Shown here: in pieces, positions 34,521-42,575 of the stretch | Numbering within the stretch: the stretch's first letter is position 1 | Layout: each line of letters begins with the position of its first letter | DNA from: Nocardiopsis_B sediminis | Lineage (GTDB): Bacteria > Actinomycetota > Actinomycetes > Streptosporangiales > Streptosporangiaceae | Direction: 5' to 3' | Length of the DNA: 64,000 nucleotides | Assembly (NCBI RefSeq): GCF_042650565.1 | Contig: NZ_JBHSBH010000015.1 | Location: 248,001 to 312,000 of the forward strand | The notes under the pieces: model-generated | What the model was told of the DNA's origin: nothing | The model's input: only the letters and a program-made list of their open reading frames with translations | The model's database searches: none | Translations under genes and position numbers: made by a program

Positions 34521-35276
34521 TCAGATCTCCTTGATCAGATTCCATGAATCCACCGGCCGCAGAGCCTCCGCTTGCAAGAGGTTGGCGGCCGCACTGAAAT
34601 GGGACACCGTGGCCGGATGATCAACAATGCCCCCACCCGCGGCGTGCTCGACGAACACAACGGATAGACGGTCCTCAAAACTGATCAGGCGGAACGCTCC
34701 CAGACTCGCCGCCAGGTGAACCCCTGCCGGGAGCACCTGGACCAGCACCGATTCTGTCAGCCCTTGGACGTACCTGAGTGCATCGGGTGCGATCTCCGGA
34801 GCCGCTCGGACGACGTGCTCCGGCAGCATCACGGTGATCTTGGGACCGCCGTCGCGGAGCAGGTGTTTGGCGCGCACTGTCCGTCGCTCAATCTCCGCTT
34901 CTATTTCCTGGTCAGAGGACAAAGGTCGTCCCAGTCGCAGGATTCCTCGCGCGTAGTCCTCGCTCTGGAGGACGATCGGAAGGATCGTCGGCTGCGAAAT
35001 CCGTATCTCCGTCGCCTGATCCTCCACATCCGTGATGCGACGCATCCACTCCGGCTGCGCTTCACGACGCTTGGCATCCGCCCACCGACGCAGGAGGAGC
35101 CCCTGAGCTCCGAGGGCTTCGTCCATTGCCTCCACGGCCCCCCGCTTGGGCAATCTCACACCTTTGACCAGTGCGGATATCTGCGACGACGAGTACCCGC
35201 ATTTCCGGGCCAGCTGGGACTGGTTGATCCCGGAAAGTTCTATTTGTGCCTTCAAGGCGTCCCCGAAGTTCTCCAT
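34521..35276 (-). CDS. XRE-family regulator with DUF5753 domain
   Basis: 251 residues. N-terminal HTH: MENFGDALKAQIELSGINQS, QLARKCGYSSSQISALVKGV. From about residue 85 the DUF5753 domain follows (ITDVEDQATEIRISQPTILP, LQSEDYARGILRLGRPLSSD, RRTVRAKHLLRDGGPKITVM, VLPAGVHLAASLGAFRLISF). It forms a two-gene operon with the DUF397 gene and is divergent from a HATPase gene, the typical three-part Streptomyces-type cluster. The spacing of 155 bp to the divergent small reading frame probably holds both promoters. Confidence 0.92.
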   Translation of the reverse strand: MENFGDALKAQIELSGINQSQLARKCGYSSSQISALVKGVRLPKRGAVEAMDEALGAQGLLLRRWADAKRREAQPEWMRRITDVEDQATEIRISQPTILPIVLQSEDYARGILRLGRPLSSDQEIEAEIERRTVRAKHLLRDGGPKITVMLPEHVVRAAPEIAPDALRYVQGLTESVLVQVLPAGVHLAASLGAFRLISFEDRLSVVFVEHAAGGGIVDHPATVSHFSAAANLLQAEALRPVDSWNLIKEI

Positions 35277-35431
35277 CCACTCAGCATCCCGGCACTTTCC
35301 ACTGTTTTCCCGGCGATCAATGGAATGCCAGGAAACTGTGGCCTCTATGGCAGGTCAGAACGTCCACAGTCGATTCTGAGTGCAACGAAACCCCGGACAC
35401 CTATCCGGGCAGGCCGCTACCGAAAGGGCTG

Positions 35432-35506
35432 ATGACGATGAACGACCGTACCTGCGGGCGACGCTCACGCGTCCGTCCGTATCTGTTCCGGGTCGGGGGG
35501 CGGTGA
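35432..35506 (+). CDS. Short Arg-rich leader reading frame coupled to the HATPase
   Basis: 24 residues (MTMNDRTCGRRSRVRPYLFR then VGGR); its TGA overlaps the next ATG as TGATG. GAAAGG lies upstream. It is too short to assign a function, but a similar basic frame is coupled to the HATPase inside the integrative element (26562-26810), which makes a role in translational coupling plausible. Confidence 0.45.
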   Translation: MTMNDRTCGRRSRVRPYLFRVGGR

Positions 35507-35949
35507 TGGCCGTGGTCTACTACGCCCGATTCCCCGGGTGGGCCGAGCAGGTGAAGCGGGCGCGGCACTGGTGTGAGGACCTGCTGACCATCCACTCCGC
35601 CTTCGACATCCCCGGCGAGACCGTCGCCTCCGCTGTGCTGCTGCTCTCGGAAGCGGTCACCAACGCCGTCCGCTACACCGCCTCGGGCCGCGGCGGGACC
35701 TTCGACGCGACCCTCATGGTGGAGCAGCGCAAGATAACCATCGAGGTCGAGGACGAAGGGCGTCCCGCCGGCGGGACACTTCCCTTCATCCGGCCGCTGA
35801 CCCCGATGGCGCAGCACGGACGCGGCATGACCCTGGTCGACTACCTCGCCGACACCTGGGAGCCCCTGCCCAAACCCCGCACCGGCGTCGGCTTCACCCT
35901 CACCTGGGCCGATCGCCCACGGCCGCGCACCGCCGCGGCCTCCGCCTGA
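35506..35949 (+). CDS. ATP-binding HATPase_c_2 protein (RsbW / anti-sigma-like)
   Basis: 147 residues with intact ATP-binding motifs: N-box ASAVLLLSEAVTNAVRYTAS, G1 box IEVEDEGRPAGG, and HGRGMTLVDYLADTWEPLP. These soluble kinase-like proteins phosphorylate anti-sigma antagonists or bind sigma factors, and in actinomycetes they accompany XRE/DUF397 genes, as here (divergent at 35276). The ATG at 35506 is chosen for the TGATG overlap. A strong terminator follows directly. Confidence 0.9.
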   Translation: MAVVYYARFPGWAEQVKRARHWCEDLLTIHSAFDIPGETVASAVLLLSEAVTNAVRYTASGRGGTFDATLMVEQRKITIEVEDEGRPAGGTLPFIRPLTPMAQHGRGMTLVDYLADTWEPLPKPRTGVGFTLTWADRPRPRTAAASA

Positions 35950-35951
35950 CC

Positions 35952-35992
35952 CCGTGTGGCCCTGCCTTCGAGGGGGAGGCAGGGCCACACGG
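35952..35992. terminator. Bidirectional hairpin terminator
   Basis: Perfect 15-bp stem (CCGTGTGGCCCTGCC and its complement) with an 11-nt loop, 3 bp after the HATPase stop and 31 bp before the convergent oxidoreductase stop. Confidence 0.85.
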
Positions 35993-36023
35993 CCAGTCTC
36001 CTTTCACCGCGCCCCTCACTCCC

Positions 36024-37005
36024 TCACTCCGTCACCCGGAGCACGACCTTCCCCCGGCCGTGGCCCTCCTCCGAGCGGCGGTGGGCCTCCGCCGCGCAGT
36101 GGAGCGGGTACACGCCCTCGACATAGACCGATATCGCGCCCGCGTCGATGAGGCGGGCGATCTCGGTCAGCGCCGCGCCGTCGGGCTCGACCATGAACGC
36201 GCTCGCCCGGACGCCCCGCTTCTCGGCCCGGTCGAGCAGCTCCGGCGACACCCCCGATGGCACGGCCACCAGGATGCCGCCCGGGTGCAGCACCTCCAGG
36301 GACCGGGTGCTGGTGTCGGCGACCGCGTCGCCGACGAGGTCGATCACGGCATGGACCCCGTCGCCGATCGCGTCCTCGAACCGGTCGGTGTGGTAGTCGA
36401 CCACCTCGTCCGCGCCCAGCTCCAGCAGCCATGCGTGGTTGCGGGCGCTCGCGGTGCCGATGACCCAGGCTCCCCTCTGCTTGGCGATCTGCACGGCGAA
36501 GTGCCCCACCCCTCCCGCCGCGGCGTGGATCAGCACCCGGTCGCCCGGGTTCCACGCGCGCGACATCGGTGACCGTCTGCCACGCGGTCAGCGCCGCCAG
36601 CGGCACCGCCGCCGCGTGCTCGTGGTCCAGCGCGTCGGGCTTGGGCACGAACTGGCGCGACGGCGCGGTCACGTACTCGGCGTAGGCCCCGGCAGGCCGG
36701 GGGAACCAGGGCATGCCGAAGACCTCGTCGCCGACCCGCAGGGTGTGCACCCCGAACCCGAGCTCCGCCACGACGCCGGAGACGTCCCAGCCGAGGATGA
36801 ACGGGGGCTCGCCGAGCAGCCCGCTCGCGCCCCCGCCCGACCTCGTCTTCCAGTCGACGGGGTTGACCCCGGCGGCGTGGACCCGCACGAGGACTTCGGT
36901 CGGCAGCGGCCGGGGCCGGGGAACCTCGGCCGTGTGCAGCACATCCGGGCCGCCGAACCCGTCCTGGACCACCGCCCGCATGGTCGTCGCCGTCACCGCG
37001 TCCAT
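36024..37005 (-). pseudogene. Quinone oxidoreductase (MDR) with a frameshift
   Basis: The N-terminal half is read in one frame from MDAVTATTMRAVVQDGFGGP to TAWQTVTDVARVEPG. The C-terminal half is in another, from GDRVLIHAAAGGVGHFAVQI to GKVVLRVTE. Dropping one G from CCCGGGC at 36543-36549 joins them as VEPGDRVLIHAAAGG, the family's normal sequence. Either the gene is a recent pseudogene or this is a sequencing error in a GC run. As one protein it would be about 327 residues, with TrkA-like GVNPVDWKTRSG and no zinc site. GGGGGAG precedes the start. Confidence 0.85.
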
Positions 37006-37057
37006 GGCGCTCCCCCCGGTGTCGTCTCCGGGGCCCCGACTACCCCGATCGCCGCGC

Positions 37058-37690
37058 CTACCCGCGTCCCGCCGCGTCTTGTTCGTTCCGCAGGCGCTCG
37101 AACTCGGCGTCGTTGATCTCGTCGTGCAGCTCCTCCGGGTCGACGGCGATCTCCGGCTCGTACACCTCCTCGTAGTCGCGGGTGCTCATGGGCACACCGT
37201 GCTCGATGAGGGTGTCGGCGAGCCGGGCGAAGTGCTCCTTCGGGTCCTCCTCGTCGTCGTAGAGCCGGACCATGTCGGCGGCGCACGCCTCGGCGAGGGA
37301 GCGGCCCTCCATGCCCCAGAAGGTGAACTCGGTGTCGAGCTCGATCAGCGGCACGGGCTTGTCGGCCGGCTCGTCGGGGTGGGTCCAGTAGCCGACCCAC
37401 CCCTTGCCGTGTCGGGCGACGATGTGGAGGTGCTCGGCGACCGCGGACGAGGCGGCCCGGACGGCGATCATGCTGATATCGGCGCGCTCCTCCTCCCGGA
37501 GATAGCTCTCGTCGAGCATCGGGTGGACGTCACCAGGCTCCAGGAATTGGAGGTCGAGCAGGTGGAGGAGGTCCGTGCGCCCCTCCCAGTGCTCGGTCAG
37601 CAGGACGCGCAGGTCATCGGGGACCGGGCGGCCGCCCAGCCGTTCGCGGGAGAATTCCGCCAGTCGTTCTTCGGACATGGCGGACATCAT
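37058..37690 (-). CDS. Hypothetical protein, SMI1/KNR4-like
   Basis: 210 residues, acidic (many Glu/Asp), soluble. Segments such as RLGGRPVPDDLRVLLTEHWE, IELDTEFTFWGMEGRSLAEA and VRLYDDEEDPKEHFARLADT resemble SMI1/KNR4 (SUKH) proteins, often immunity or scaffold proteins in bacteria. The assignment is tentative. ATG codons at 37690, 37687 and 37678 are all possible; the G-rich stretch before 37690 favours the first. Confidence 0.6.
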   Translation of the reverse strand: MMSAMSEERLAEFSRERLGGRPVPDDLRVLLTEHWEGRTDLLHLLDLQFLEPGDVHPMLDESYLREEERADISMIAVRAASSAVAEHLHIVARHGKGWVGYWTHPDEPADKPVPLIELDTEFTFWGMEGRSLAEACAADMVRLYDDEEDPKEHFARLADTLIEHGVPMSTRDYEEVYEPEIAVDPEELHDEINDAEFERLRNEQDAAGRG

Positions 37691-37749
37691 GCCGCCCCCC
37701 TGCGACCGTCGCGACCGTCATCGCAGAGGGCCCCGCTCACAGGCCCCGC

Positions 37750-38460
37750 TCACACGGGCGCCGCGACCCCCGCTTCCCCGACGAGGGTGATCGGGTCCGG
37801 GTCGTCCGCGACCTCGTCGGGGTCGACGCCCGCATAGCGGGCGAGCACCCGCACGTCGTGCCCTTGAAGGAGCGGAAGCGCCTCCGCGATGCGGTCGTCG
37901 CTCCAGTGCCACCAGTCCAGCCGCCACAGCAGCCGCCGCGCCAGCGGATCGAACCGGCGGCGCACGATCCGGCCGCCCCCCACCACGACGGTGAACGGGG
38001 CGACGTCGCGCGCGACCACGGCGCGCGCCCCGATCACCGCCCCGGTCCCCAGCCGCACCCCGGGCATGATCAGCGCCTCGTAGCCGATCCACACCTCGTG
38101 GCCCACCACGGTGTCGCCGCGGGGCCGCCACGCGTTGCGCCGGGGCCCGGTGAAGAAGTTGAAGCCGTAGGGGGTGACCGCGCCGAGGTCGTGGCCGTGG
38201 TTGCCGCCGAGCATGAACTGCGTGCCCGATGCGAACTGGGCGAAGTTCCCGATGCGCAGCCGGTCGGTCGGGACCCCGTTGTACTCGGTCATGTCGGGCG
38301 GGGCGTAGCGGACGCGGCCGGCGAAGCCCTCGCCGTGGTGGTATCCGGCGTAGAGGCTGTGGCGCCCCTCGTCGAGGACGATCCCCTCGTGGGAGAGGAC
38401 GTCGGGGTCGGTCTCCAGCCGCTGGACCTCGGTGACTCCGGTGAACCTGAACACGGGCAC
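37750..38460 (-). CDS. CatB-related O-acetyltransferase (left-handed beta-helix)
   Basis: 236 residues, a Vat/CatB-type hexapeptide acetyltransferase that transfers acetyl from acetyl-CoA to an antibiotic or sugar hydroxyl. Hallmarks: RLRIGNFAQFASGTQFMLGG followed by NHGHDLGAVTPYGFNFF (catalytic His region), GDTVVGHEVWIGYEALIMPG and TGAVIGARAVVARDVAPFTV. It starts at GTG 38460 (VPVFRFTGVTE) behind GAGAGG; GTG 38454 is also possible. Substrate not predictable; it is not by itself evidence of a resistance phenotype. Confidence 0.88.
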   Translation of the reverse strand: MPVFRFTGVTEVQRLETDPDVLSHEGIVLDEGRHSLYAGYHHGEGFAGRVRYAPPDMTEYNGVPTDRLRIGNFAQFASGTQFMLGGNHGHDLGAVTPYGFNFFTGPRRNAWRPRGDTVVGHEVWIGYEALIMPGVRLGTGAVIGARAVVARDVAPFTVVVGGGRIVRRRFDPLARRLLWRLDWWHWSDDRIAEALPLLQGHDVRVLARYAGVDPDEVADDPDPITLVGEAGVAAPV

Positions 38461-38691
38461 CCCCGCCTCTCGCCGTTCGGGGCACCACACGTTAACAGCG
38501 GAGTGTCCGCCGGTTCCGGGATTCTCCGATATCCGCCACCGCGCATCGATCCGCCGAGGGATACGGATCCCGCCCCTGCTCCGAGGGGGCGAAAGAGGCG
38601 GGCTCCACTCCTTCACAGTGCGCCATGGGACCACTACTCTCCTTTGAGCGCTGTCATGAGCGGCGGTCGATCGAGCACACACGGGGGCCAT

Positions 38692-40101
38692 GTGAGTGAG
38701 GGAACGCGCACCGACCACGGCGAGCCGGTGTTCGAGGAGCCCGACGGCACGCCCCTGAAACGGGTCATGGGCCCGAAGCTGCTCCTTCTGTTCGTGATCG
38801 GCGACATCCTCGGCACCACGGTCTACTCGCTGACCGGCCAGGTCGCGGGGCGGGTCGGCGGGGCGCTCTGGGTGCCGTTCCTGGTGGCGTTCGTGGTCGC
38901 CTTCCTGACCGCGTTCAGCTACCTGGAGCTGGTCAGCAAGTACCCGCGCGCGGCCGGCGCCGCCCTCTACGTGCACAAGGCCTTCGGCGTGCACCTGCTG
39001 ACCTTCATGGTGGCGTTCGCCGTGATGTGCTCGGGGATCACCTCCGCGTCGTCGGCCGCCCAGGGGTTCAGCGGCGACTACCTCGCCGCCGTGGTCGGGC
39101 CCGATGTGCCGGGCTGGGCGGTGGCGATCGGCTTCCTGCTCGTGCTGGCCGGGATCAACCTGCGCGGGATCAGCGAGTCCGTGAAGATCAACGTCGTCCT
39201 CACCCTGGTCGAGGTCTCCGGCCTGGTGATCGTCGTCGTGTTCGGCGCGATCGCGCTCTTCGGCGGTTCGGGGAACCCCGAGATCGCGCCCGACCCCGGG
39301 CGGCTCGTGCAGTTCGACGAGTCCAGCGGGCCCTTTTTCGCCGTCACCTCGGCCACCGCGCTCGCGTTCTTCGCCATGGTCGGGTTCGAGGACTCCGTGA
39401 ACATGGCCGAGGAGACCAAGGACCCCGTGAAGACGTTCCCCCGGGTCGTCCTGCTGGGCCTGTGCATCACCGCCGTGATCTACCTGACCATCGCGGTGAT
39501 CACCTCGACGCTCGTGCCCACCGACCTCCTGGCGGAGTCCGACGGCCCGCTGCTGCTGGTGGTCCAGGCTGCGGCGCCGTGGTTCCCGGCCGTCCTGTTC
39601 TCGATCATCGCGATGTTCGCGCTGACCAACACGGCGCTGATCAACATGCTCATGGCCAGCCGCCTGCTCTACGGCATGGCCAACGAGCGCATCATCCCCC
39701 GGGCCTTCGGGTCGGTGCTGGCGGCCCGCCGCACGCCGTGGGTGTCGATCCTGTTCACCAGCGGCATCGCGGTCATCCTGGTCAGCTCGGTGACGATCGC
39801 CGACCTGGGCGGCACCACCTCGCTGCTGCTGCTGGTCGTGTTCGCCGTGGTCAACGTCGCGGTGCTGGTGCTGCGCAAGGACAAGGTCGAGCACGCGCAC
39901 TTCAAGGCCCCGACCTGGGCCCCAGTGCTGGGCGCCCTGACCTGCCTGTTCTTCGCGCTCCCGATCACGGGGCGCCCGCTGCGCGAGTACGCCATCGCGG
40001 GTGCGCTCCTGGGGATCGGCCTGCTGTTCTGGCTGGCCAACCAGGCCATCGGCCACCGCGGCAAGGCCGACCCCGCCGCCCCCGAGCCGCTGAGCAAGTA
40101 G
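38692..40101 (+). CDS. Amino-acid/polyamine/organocation (APC) permease
   Basis: 469 residues with twelve predicted membrane helices. APC hallmarks are PKLLLLFVIGDILGTTVYSL at helix 1, YPRAAGAALYVHKAFG in helix 3, and FFAMVGFEDSVNMAEETKDP after helix 6. It would import an amino acid or amine by H+ symport or exchange. The GTG at 38692 has GGGGG upstream; an ATG at 38656 adds twelve residues but lacks a good ribosome binding site. No catabolic gene adjoins it. It converges with the SDR gene, with 44 bp between. Confidence 0.92.
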   Translation: MSEGTRTDHGEPVFEEPDGTPLKRVMGPKLLLLFVIGDILGTTVYSLTGQVAGRVGGALWVPFLVAFVVAFLTAFSYLELVSKYPRAAGAALYVHKAFGVHLLTFMVAFAVMCSGITSASSAAQGFSGDYLAAVVGPDVPGWAVAIGFLLVLAGINLRGISESVKINVVLTLVEVSGLVIVVVFGAIALFGGSGNPEIAPDPGRLVQFDESSGPFFAVTSATALAFFAMVGFEDSVNMAEETKDPVKTFPRVVLLGLCITAVIYLTIAVITSTLVPTDLLAESDGPLLLVVQAAAPWFPAVLFSIIAMFALTNTALINMLMASRLLYGMANERIIPRAFGSVLAARRTPWVSILFTSGIAVILVSSVTIADLGGTTSLLLLVVFAVVNVAVLVLRKDKVEHAHFKAPTWAPVLGALTCLFFALPITGRPLREYAIAGALLGIGLLFWLANQAIGHRGKADPAAPEPLSK

Positions 40102-40125
40102 CGGTTCCGGGGCCGCGGGCACGCA

Positions 40126-40158
40126 GTGTCAGTGGGCGCGGGGTGTCAGTGGGCGCGG
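40126..40158. repeat. Small tandem duplication at the end of the SDR gene
   Basis: GTGTCAGTGGGCGCGG occurs at 40126-40141 and again at 40143-40158, the second copy containing the SDR stop codon. It is a 17-bp tandem duplication of the gene end. Confidence 0.85.
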
Positions 40159-40919
40159 ACGAGGCCGCCGTCGCAGCGGATCTGCGCGCCGGTGACGTAG
40201 GAGGCCGCCCCACTGGCGAGGAACGCGACCACCGCCCCGAACTCGTCGGGGGTGCCGTAGCGGCCGACCGGGATGTCGGCCTGCGACGCCGCGCGCACCG
40301 CCTCGATGTCCGCGCCCTGCCGGTCGGCGCGGGCCCGTTCCAGGGAGGCGAGGCGCTCGGTGTCGATGCGGCCGGGCAGGACCATGTTGACCGTGACGCC
40401 GTCGGCGGCGACCTCGCCCGCGAGGGTCTTGAGGTAGCCGGCGAGCGCCGCCCGCCCGACGTTGGACGCGGCCAGCCCGTCGAGCGGCTGCTGGACGCCG
40501 CTGGAGCCGATCGCGATGATGCGCCCCCAGCCGCGTTCGCGCATCCGCGGCAGGACCGCCTCGACCAGCCGCACGTGCGGGAGCAGCAGCAGGTCGACGG
40601 CGGCGGCCGCCGTGCCCGATGTCATCCCGGCCGCGGTCCCCGGCGCCGGGCCGCCGCCGTTGAGGACGAGCACGTCCACGGGGCCGAACGCGTCGGCGGC
40701 GGCGCCCACCAGCGTCTCCGGCCCCGACGGGTCGGTCAGGTCGACCGCCACCCCGACCGCGGAGGGCAGCGCGGCGGCCTCCTCCTGCGCGAGCGCGGCG
40801 CGCCGGCCCCCGATGACGACGTCGGCGCCCTCGGCCGCCAGCGCCCGCGCCGATGCCAGCCCCAGCCCGGACGTGGCGCCCGGGACCACGGCCACCCTGC
40901 CGCCCAACCCGAAGTCCAT
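40146..40919 (-). CDS. Short-chain dehydrogenase/reductase lacking the usual Tyr-Lys pair
   Basis: 257 residues. Rossmann motif VAVVPGATSGLGLASARALA, NAD-binding LVLNGGGPAPG and C-terminal VTGAQIRCDGGLVRAH. At the position of the YxxxK catalytic motif it reads SNVGR (LAASNVGRAALAGYLKTLAG). This substitution is shared by a known branch of classical-like SDRs of uncertain activity. AAGGGGAAG precedes the ATG. It stands alone, convergent with the permease. Confidence 0.88.
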   Translation of the reverse strand: MDFGLGGRVAVVPGATSGLGLASARALAAEGADVVIGGRRAALAQEEAAALPSAVGVAVDLTDPSGPETLVGAAADAFGPVDVLVLNGGGPAPGTAAGMTSGTAAAAVDLLLLPHVRLVEAVLPRMRERGWGRIIAIGSSGVQQPLDGLAASNVGRAALAGYLKTLAGEVAADGVTVNMVLPGRIDTERLASLERARADRQGADIEAVRAASQADIPVGRYGTPDEFGAVVAFLASGAASYVTGAQIRCDGGLVRAH

Positions 40920-41168
40920 CCGCTTCCCCTTCCTCGGCCACCTTCACGTGCGGCGCCCCGCCGCCGTGCAGCATTGTGCCGGACGCGGCATCCGGGGGTA
41001 CCGCTCGCATTCCCGTTCCGGCAGTGGGGATGATCGCGCGGCGGTGCCCGCCGGGCCGCGCACCGCGTGCCTAAGCTGACCTACAGCGGACCGGCGGCCG
41101 ATCCCCCAGCGTCGGCGGCGGTCAAGTGCCATCGGCCCGGCAGCGAACCACGCCAAGGAAGGCCACCG

Positions 41169-42188
41169 ATGAGCGACCACACCGTCACCAGCCGCGAGTT
41201 CCGGCTCGCCTCCCGCCCGGCCGGCGAACCCGGCCCGGAGAACTTCGAGCTCGCCACGGTCGACGTACCCGAGCCGGGCGAGGGGCAGGTCCTGGTCCGC
41301 AACACCTGGATGTCGGTCGACCCCTACATGCGGGGGCGGATGAACGACACCAAGTCCTACATCGCTCCCTTCGAGCTCGGTGCGCCCTTGACGGGCGCCG
41401 CGATCGGCGAGGTCGTCGCCTCGCGCGCCGAGGCGGTCCCGGTGGGGGCGACGGTCTCGCACTTCCTGGGGTGGCGCGAGTACGCCCTGCTGGACGCCGC
41501 CTCCGCGACCGTCGTCGACACCGGCGTGGCCCGCCCGCAGGACTACCTGGGGGCGCTGGGCTCCACCGGACTGACGGCCTACCTGGCGGTCACCATGATC
41601 GCCCCGGTGCGCAAGGGCGACGTCGTCTTCGTCTCCGGCGCGGCCGGAGCGGTCGGCAGCGTGGCCGGGCAGATCGCCCGCATCCTCGGGGCGGCCAAGG
41701 TGATCGGGTCGGCCGGCGGGCCGGAGAAGGGCCGGAAGGTGGTCGAGACGTTCGGCTTCGACGCCGCCATCGACTACCGGGCCGGGTCGGTCGCCGACCA
41801 GCTGGCGGTTCTCGCACCCGACGGCATCGACGTCTACGTCGACAACGTCGGCGGCGACCACCTGGAGGCCGCCATCGGCGCGCTGAACGACTTCGGCAAA
41901 GCCGCCCTCATCGGTGCGATCAGCGTCTACAACGCCACCGAGCCCGTCCCGGGTCCCACGAACCTGTACCACGTGGTCACCAAGCGGCTCACCTTGAGCG
42001 GGATGATCGTGAGCGACCACCTCGACCGCTTCCCGGAGTACATCGCGAAGGCGGCCGGCTGGCTCGCCGACGGCTCCCTGCGCACCGAGGAGACGGTGGT
42101 CGAGGGCTTCGAGCGCGCCCCCGAGGCGTTCTTCGGCGTGCTGAGCGGCGCCAACACGGGCAAGATGCTCGTCCGGCTGGATTCCTGA
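41169..42188 (+). CDS. NADP-dependent MDR oxidoreductase (CurA / prostaglandin-reductase-like)
   Basis: 339 residues from an ATG with AAGGAAGG upstream. Family features: NTWMSVDPYMRGRMNDTKSY, GSTGLTAYLAVTMIAPVRKG, dinucleotide loop VFVSGAAGAVGSVAGQIARI, VDNVGGDHLEAAIGALNDFG and the C-terminal FFGVLSGANTGKMLVRLDS. It reduces alpha,beta-unsaturated aldehydes or ketones with NADPH and has no zinc ligands. Monocistronic. Confidence 0.92.
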   Translation: MSDHTVTSREFRLASRPAGEPGPENFELATVDVPEPGEGQVLVRNTWMSVDPYMRGRMNDTKSYIAPFELGAPLTGAAIGEVVASRAEAVPVGATVSHFLGWREYALLDAASATVVDTGVARPQDYLGALGSTGLTAYLAVTMIAPVRKGDVVFVSGAAGAVGSVAGQIARILGAAKVIGSAGGPEKGRKVVETFGFDAAIDYRAGSVADQLAVLAPDGIDVYVDNVGGDHLEAAIGALNDFGKAALIGAISVYNATEPVPGPTNLYHVVTKRLTLSGMIVSDHLDRFPEYIAKAAGWLADGSLRTEETVVEGFERAPEAFFGVLSGANTGKMLVRLDS

Positions 42189-42293
42189 CCCGGCCGGTCC
42201 CGTACCGGCCCTGTGGACGTTCGGCGGCGGCGGGCGCGGCGGTTCCCTAAACTCTGGGTGACGTTTCATCACCAATCGTGATCGGAGTTCTCC

Positions 42294-42497
42294 GTGAACC
42301 GCTTGCTCTCCTGTGCCGCCGCCGCGGCGATCGCCGCCGGGGCCGTCCTCGGCACCGCCGTCCCCGCTTCGTCCGACGCCGTCCCCGCCGCCGCTCAAGG
42401 CGATCAGGCGAAGTCGTGCGACGACGGCCTGGGCGGCATCACCAAGCACTTCGGCGTCAAGGTCTGCCCGACGCTCGACGGCGCGGGGAAGGGGTGA
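42294..42497 (+). CDS. Small secreted two-cysteine peptide
   Basis: 67 residues from GTG 42294 with GGAG six bases upstream. A signal peptide is clear (MNRLLSCAAAAAIAAGAVLG, cleavage near PASSDA). The mature part of about 38 residues, KSCDDGLGGITKHFGVKVCP and a short tail, has two Cys 17 positions apart that could form one disulphide bond. No family recognised. It is transcribed alone. Confidence 0.65.
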   Translation: MNRLLSCAAAAAIAAGAVLGTAVPASSDAVPAAAQGDQAKSCDDGLGGITKHFGVKVCPTLDGAGKG

Positions 42498-42575
42498 CCC
42501 CGGGGCCCGGCCGGTAACGGCGCTCCGGGCCGGCGCCGGTTCGCCGCGCCGCCCGGACACCCCGCGCCGCGCCGA

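Noticed and set aside
37750..38460. Antibiotic-resistance gene (Vat/CatB-type acetyltransferase)
   Set aside because: Fold is recognised, but substrate cannot be told from sequence and many homologues are not resistance enzymes; called only as an O-acetyltransferase.
37750..40122. 790-codon minus-strand frame
   Set aside because: Only the last 236 codons are the acetyltransferase; the rest is antisense to the APC permease.
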